From positions 1 to 9,985 of the forward strand of contig CAYJTF010000032.1 in NCBI GenBank assembly GCA_964373165.1: a DNA stretch of 9,985 nucleotides. The letters run 5' to 3'. The stretch is from JAGVVZ01 sp964373165 (GTDB lineage: Archaea > Aenigmatarchaeota > Aenigmatarchaeia > CG10238-14). Positions 7,539 to 9,985 of the stretch are shown here, in pieces. The notes beneath the pieces are model-generated. The model was not told the DNA's origin, made no database searches, and saw nothing but the letters and a program-made list of their open reading frames with translations. A program made the translations under genes and the position numbers. Each line of letters opens with the position of its first letter. The first letter of the stretch is position 1.

Positions 7539-7805
7539 TTATTCAATATTTATTCTAGTTCCCATTGCCTGTCCTGGCAGATTTCTCTCAAATTTAGCTC
7601 TCACAATGCCTTTGTTGCCATGAACACCTGTAATCTGGCCCTTAAACTCTTTGCCTGAAGGCGATTTCCATAGCAATGACTTGCCAAGCAGTTTTTCGGC
7701 TTTTTCTTTGCTGTCTACACTACTGATTTCAACAAGTAATTGATTGGTGTTCTGAGTATGTCTGCCTCTTCTGTAACTTAAAATAATGCCGTTCATAACA
7801 ATCAT
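7539..7805 (-). CDS. rpl35ae: 50S ribosomal protein eL33 (L35Ae)
   Basis: An 88-residue archaeal/eukaryotic-type large-subunit protein that binds 23S rRNA. Nearly the whole family signature is visible: SYRRGRHTQ (10-18), LLWKSPSGK (44-52), HGNKGIVRAKFE (62-73) and LPGQAMGT (76-83), with the usual single beta-barrel length. The longest frame starts at 7805, but the TATA box (centre near 7824) is only about 19 bp away from that codon and about 28 bp from the ATG at 7794-7796. A leaderless 85-residue form starting at Met4 is therefore more likely. The gene is alone rather than in a ribosomal operon and is convergent with the excisionase-like gene, with touching stop codons. This protein is an indicator that the host is archaeal. 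Confidence 0.94.
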   Translation of the reverse strand: MIVMNGIILSYRRGRHTQNTNQLLVEISSVDSKEKAEKLLGKSLLWKSPSGKEFKGQITGVHGNKGIVRAKFERNLPGQAMGTRINIE

Positions 7806-7816
7806 CTATTATATTT

Positions 7817-7830
7817 GTATTTTTATACTT
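7817..7830 (-). promoter_or_regulatory. TATA box of rpl35ae
   Basis: Minus-strand AAGTATAAAAATAC is a near-ideal archaeal TATA box. The spacing of about 28 bp to the internal ATG (7796) and only about 19 bp to the upstream ATG (7805) decides for the shorter protein. Confidence 0.6.
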
Positions 7831-7926
7831 TACCATTATTTGAGCTGTAAAGTAAACGTCACCTACTAATCAGTTTTATGCGACCAAACGTTAGTGAGGC
7901 GATGAGTGATAGTGACGAAGAGTTGC

Positions 7927-7979
7927 GAACGAATGTGAGCAATTTGCATAAGCGCTGTCAAGTGACCTGAACGAAGTGA
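7927..7979 (+). repeat. Imperfect direct repeat GAACGAA(T)GTGA
   Basis: GAACGAATGTGA at 7927-7938 and GAACGAAGTGA at 7969-7979 differ by one inserted base and are 30 bp apart. The shorter words AGTGAC and CGAAG recur around them (7911-7920, 7961-7966). Function unknown. Confidence 0.5.
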
Positions 7980-7982
7980 AGA

Positions 7983-7999
7983 CAAACTCGAAGAGTTTG
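7983..7999. repeat. Perfect 7-bp hairpin CAAACTC-GAA-GAGTTTG
   Basis: A perfect inverted repeat with a 3-base loop, inside the structured intergenic stretch. There is no T run directly after it, so it is not a bacterial-type terminator. Confidence 0.6.
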
Positions 8000-8050
8000 A
8001 GTTGCCTCGTCAAAATTAAAAATGGGGTGTACCGGCGGTTTAGAGATGAC

Positions 8051-8058
8051 TTTAAATA
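8051..8058 (+). promoter_or_regulatory. TATA box of the antitoxin-toxin operon
   Basis: TTTAAATA is centred near 8054.5, about 29 bp before the GTG at 8084. The predicted start site (about 8081) falls next to that codon, supporting a leaderless mRNA beginning at GTG rather than at the internal ATG at 8114. Confidence 0.55.
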
Positions 8059-8062
8059 GTTG

Positions 8063-8077
8063 AACAGTTAAACTGTT
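8063..8077. promoter_or_regulatory. Palindromic operator candidate, AACAGTT-A-AACTGTT
   Basis: A perfect 15-bp palindrome sits exactly between the TATA box and the predicted start site. It overlaps a second small inverted repeat CTGT-TTT-ACAG (8073-8083). A dimeric protein bound here would block transcription, as expected for autorepression by the AbrB-type antitoxin encoded just downstream. The palindrome and its position are seen; the identity of the bound protein is inferred. Confidence 0.6.
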
Positions 8078-8083
8078 TTACAG

Positions 8084-8359
8084 GTGATACAAACGAAAGA
8101 AGAGTTAGTCAAGATGTCTCCCAAAGGACAACTAGTGGTGCCTAGAGATATAAGGATAAAGGAGAGGTTCCAACCTAGCGATAGATTCGTTGCATTTAGT
8201 GTTAAAGGCGGTGTTTTGTTTAAAAGAGTTAACATACCTGATGTTAGAGTGGAATTCGAATCTTTATCCAAAGAGATAGCCAAACAGTTTAAAGAAAGGG
8301 AAGTTAAGGAGAAAGATGTAAAAGAGGCTATCAAATGGGCAAGACGAAAGCAACGCTAG
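8084..8359 (+). CDS. AbrB/SpoVT-type antitoxin (VapB-like)
   Basis: A 91-residue protein. Residues about 8-50 form a swapped-hairpin AbrB domain: KMSPKGQLVVPRDIR matches the family's S-x-K-G-Q-V/I-x-x-P-x-x-I-R core, followed by PSDRFVAFSV and a VLFKRV strand. The C-terminal part (about 55-91) is a highly charged helix that would wrap and inhibit the toxin. It is probably a DNA-binding antitoxin that also represses its own operon. The GTG at 8084 is preferred over the ATG at 8114 because the TATA spacing fits and because the first beta strand needs residues before Met11. The reading frame overlaps the toxin gene by 25 bp, indicating translational coupling. Confidence 0.87.
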   Translation: MIQTKEELVKMSPKGQLVVPRDIRIKERFQPSDRFVAFSVKGGVLFKRVNIPDVRVEFESLSKEIAKQFKEREVKEKDVKEAIKWARRKQR

Positions 8360-8745
8360 ATACTAACATACTAATTTCTGCATTAGGATGGAAAGGGAAT
8401 CCTAAGCAAGTGTTTAACAAGATAACTAGTGGAGAAGTTGAGTTAGTTATCTCTGATGAACAATTTTCAGAATTATCTGAAGCTTTAGAATATCCGAAAT
8501 TTGAATTTACAAAAGAGCAGAAAGATAGATTCAAAGTGCTGATTTTAGGGATAGCAACAATTGTCAAACCTGTAGAGAAGATAAATGTGATTAAAGAAGA
8601 TCCTGATGATAATATGCATTTAGAAGCTGCAGTTGCTGGAAACGTTAAGTACATTATTTCTGGAGATTCTGATTTGCTAGAGTTAAACGAATTTAGAGGG
8701 ATAAAGATAATAACTGCTAAGGAGTTTTTGGAAGAAATAAAATAG
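8335..8745 (+). CDS. PIN-domain ribonuclease toxin (VapC-like, COG1569 type)
   Basis: A 136-residue PIN-domain protein, presumably an Mg2+-dependent RNase held in check by the AbrB-type partner. The acidic active-site pattern is complete: LDTN with D9 at the start; a Glu in SEALEYPKF (E46 or E49, followed by the Y-P-K-F typical of this subfamily); DPDDN (D89, D91, D92); and GDSDLL (D111, D113). Full length for the subfamily, with no sign of decay. The ATG at 8335 lies inside the antitoxin gene, so toxin translation probably depends on antitoxin translation. The RNA target cannot be told from sequence. A T-rich stretch (8773-8780) about 30 bp after the stop may end the transcript. Confidence 0.9.
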   Translation: MGKTKATLDTNILISALGWKGNPKQVFNKITSGEVELVISDEQFSELSEALEYPKFEFTKEQKDRFKVLILGIATIVKPVEKINVIKEDPDDNMHLEAAVAGNVKYIISGDSDLLELNEFRGIKIITAKEFLEEIK

Positions 8746-8808
8746 AATCAAGTGGCTGGGCTTATTTACCAAATATTTTTAGATCATGTCCAGTGAAAAC
8801 TGAAACAA

Positions 8809-9050
8809 CTAATTCGTTGGGTTGGATTCTTTAAGATATTTTTTAATTCCTGCAATAGTTGAAGCTGATGTGGGTTCAATATAATATCCCTGGTTGCATA
8901 TTTCAATTAAAGATTCTTTAATTTCTTTATCATTGACTTCAATAAAGTCCCCGTCAGATTTTTTTACAGCATCAATTATTTTTTTCCTCTTATTGGTTCT
9001 GCAATTGCGATTCCTTCGGCAAGAGTGCCTTTCTTTGTGATTTTTTGATT
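8809..9050 (-). pseudogene. thrC: Threonine synthase C-terminal remnant, frameshifted
   Basis: Only about the last 75-80 codons of threonine synthase (normally about 400 residues; PLP-dependent conversion of O-phosphohomoserine to threonine) are present. Reading down the minus strand, one frame from about 9050 gives GTLAEGIAIAEPIRGKK, a typical threonine synthase segment, and then stops. The match continues one frame over as IIDAVKKSDGDFIEV and QGYYIEPTSASTIAGIKKYL to the TAG at 8811-8809. The break is at a run of seven A on the coding strand (8985-8979); eight would restore the frame. The catalytic lysine domain is missing altogether, so the remnant is dead whether or not the run length is a sequencing error. 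A longer open frame starting at 9054 is not the true protein: its first 24 residues are out of frame with the homology. Confidence 0.8.
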
Positions 9051-9115
9051 TCATTTATAATTGGAATGATTCTTTTGCCTTCATTATGATACGGGATTAT
9101 AACAGAGGCTTTCAT
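9038..9115 (-). pseudogene. N-terminal fragment of a family 2 glycosyltransferase
   Basis: The ATG at 9115-9113 opens a 41-codon frame. Its first 26 residues (MKASVIIPYHNEGKRI, then an I/N/E/K helix) are the classic beginning of a GT-A, family 2 glycosyltransferase (M-K-x-S-V-I-I-P-x-x-N-E). The homology ends near 9040, exactly where threonine synthase sequence begins in another frame, and the frame stops at 8992-8990. A normal member has 230-350 residues with later DxD and acceptor motifs, all absent. This looks like a gene cut by a deletion that joined its start to the end of a downstream thrC. Confidence 0.65.
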
Positions 9116-9146
9116 AAAAAATATTTATCGGATCAGAATCTAATAG

Positions 9147-9985
9147 CTAATTTTTATCTTCTTTTAGAACTCTGGAAAGATCCCTTATCAGATTGCGAAC
9201 ATACTCTCTCATCCTGTAAACTTCCTTTTCGTCCAGTTTGTCAACCTTATGCTTGTCGGCCAAATCTTTCATTATTTCTATTTTCTTCCACATATCCCAG
9301 TAGTAACCGTCGACCATGTGCTTATCAACTATCTCTCTCTTAAATGTTTCGCTTACTTTCTTCTCATCTTCTGGCATCTTCTTTAAACTGCTCAATGCGG
9401 ATATAGCCGCTTTGCGCATCACGTCATAAGTCCTCTCCAAAACCTTTTCCTTTTTCTTCGTCTCTAAGATCGATAGCAGATCGTACATCTTATTAATGAA
9501 CTCATCTGACTTATCGATCCACTCATCAACAAAAGCGCCAGTAACGTCCATTAGCTCTTTATGCTCTATCTTCTTTCTTACTTCAATTATATCCTTCAAC
9601 CAGTCTGCGTATTTTTGTTCGAGTATGCCTGGTTCAACCAGATATTTTATCACTTCATCATGAGCTTTATTTGGCACAGGCGGTTCTAAACCCATGAACA
9701 TAAGCACCGCCTGAGCTGTATTCAAAATGGCATAGTAACAGTCCTCGGCAAGCATCAGCAACTTCACTGTCTTCGCACGCATTATTTTTTTAGGTGCGCC
9801 ATCCATATAGCTTTCCACTGCCTCTCTCGTAGCAGGGATCTTACCCATCTCCAGTAATCTCTTGAAAGGTGTGAAGAATCCCGTATCGTAAACCGCCTTG
9901 CCTTCTTTTATGAAATTGTAAATTATCGGAGGAGCCACCCGGGCAAAGTCCATGAATTCTGTCAGCGTATATAACGGCTGGACGG
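9147..9985 (-). CDS. Nucleotidyltransferase-HEPN protein, N-terminal part beyond the window
   Basis: The frame is open to the right edge, so the start lies outside; the first in-window Met (9953) is preceded by nine in-frame residues without a stop. From that Met, residues 1-50 (with AVYDTGFFTPFKRLLEMGKI at 20-39) match the end of a DNA-polymerase-beta-like (MNT) nucleotidyltransferase domain. Residues about 60-160 form a HEPN helical bundle with AEDCYYAILNTAQAVLM, PPVP and an R-x4-H motif (R126, H131) typical of HEPN RNases. The last 100 residues are also helical and charged (MRKAAISAL, DKHMVDGYYWDMWKK) and may be a second, diverged HEPN-like bundle without a clear R-x4-H. Fused MNT-HEPN proteins are common in archaea and are thought to act in toxin-antitoxin or stress response; the catalytic GS-x-DxD lies beyond the edge and cannot be checked. 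Confidence 0.75.
   Translation of the reverse strand, partial: VQPLYTLTEFMDFARVAPPIIYNFIKEGKAVYDTGFFTPFKRLLEMGKIPATREAVESYMDGAPKKIMRAKTVKLLMLAEDCYYAILNTAQAVLMFMGLEPPVPNKAHDEVIKYLVEPGILEQKYADWLKDIIEVRKKIEHKELMDVTGAFVDEWIDKSDEFINKMYDLLSILETKKKEKVLERTYDVMRKAAISALSSLKKMPEDEKKVSETFKREIVDKHMVDGYYWDMWKKIEIMKDLADKHKVDKLDEKEVYRMREYVRNLIRDLSRVLKEDKN

Larger units (their letters stand above)
7857..8010. other. Intergenic stretch rich in inverted repeats; possible structured RNA
   Basis: This stretch is less AT-rich than its surroundings and contains several pairable arms: CGTCAC/GTGACG (7857-7862, 7912-7917), TTATGC/GCATAA (7876-7881, 7946-7951), TTGC/GCAA (7923-7926, 7939-7942), and GTGAGGC/GCCTCGT (7894-7900, 8004-8010, with two G-U pairs). 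A tight hairpin at 7983-7999 is listed separately. Some arms are mutually exclusive, so no single fold is claimed. It also has an imperfect direct repeat. It could be a small non-coding RNA, a regulatory site or the remnant of an element. No known RNA family is recognised. Confidence 0.3.

Noticed and set aside
7878..7970. A 30-codon open frame starting ATG in the repeat-rich intergenic stretch
   Set aside because: No promoter at leaderless spacing, no Shine-Dalgarno site, no recognisable protein pattern; it overlaps the inverted and direct repeats and is probably chance.
7899..7970. Possible C/D box guide RNA (GCGATGA ... CTGA)
   Set aside because: The C box deviates from RTGATGA at two positions, no convincing D'/C' pair is present and there is no terminal stem.
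8982..9054. The N-terminal Arg/Lys/Cys-rich part of an open frame starting at 9054 on the minus strand
   Set aside because: Its first residues are an out-of-frame reading of the GT2/threonine synthase junction; the real homology is in the other frames, so it is not a zinc-finger-like protein.
9086..9343. Plus-strand open frame over the end of the HEPN protein gene
   Set aside because: It is antisense to a well-supported coding frame and resembles no protein.

Overview
The window is most likely from a small-genome archaeon, probably of the DPANN kind (Woesearchaeota/Pacearchaeota/Aenigmarchaeota-like); the phylum is inference. Evidence: an archaeal/eukaryotic-type ribosomal protein eL33 (L35Ae), a diphthamide synthetase Dph6, an archaeal XRE-type regulator of the COG2522 kind, TATA boxes about 25-28 bp upstream of start codons with essentially no Shine-Dalgarno sites (leaderless genes), and a giant sequon-packed surface protein with a C-terminal membrane anchor. 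DNA is AT-rich, UGA is a normal stop, and coding density is very high: two convergent gene pairs have stop codons that touch with no spacer.

Layout. 139-4700 (+) is a cell-surface block: an unrecognised multi-pass membrane protein, then a 1175-aa secreted, probably heavily N-glycosylated anchored protein. 4701-5057 (-) is a small HTH regulator, divergent from 5203-6003 (+), a protein I read as a type I phosphoribosyltransferase-like fold with a degenerate PRPP loop. 6020-6697 (-) is dph6; 6784-7260 (+) is an unrecognised soluble helical protein. 7326-7538 (+) is an excisionase-family HTH protein whose stop abuts the stop of rpl35ae (7539-7805, -).

The right third is accessory. A 278-bp intergenic stretch (7806-8083) holds several inverted repeats and a GAACGAA-type direct repeat. 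It is followed by an AbrB-type antitoxin / PIN toxin operon (8084-8745, +) with a perfect palindrome between its TATA box and its GTG start. Next is a deletion scar on the minus strand (8809-9115), where the start of a family 2 glycosyltransferase is joined to the frameshifted C-terminal end of threonine synthase. Last is a nucleotidyltransferase/HEPN protein (9147 to the right edge, -) that is cut by the window.

How they may work together: translation genes (eL33, Dph6) are interleaved with single-gene regulators. The AbrB/PIN pair and the MNT-HEPN protein flank a decayed metabolic/glycosylation locus, the pattern expected of an eroding island. The most intriguing unit is the divergent HTH regulator / PRTase-like pair, which could be a split version of a PRTase-domain transcription factor. 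No CRISPR array, tRNA, rRNA or insertion sequence was seen.
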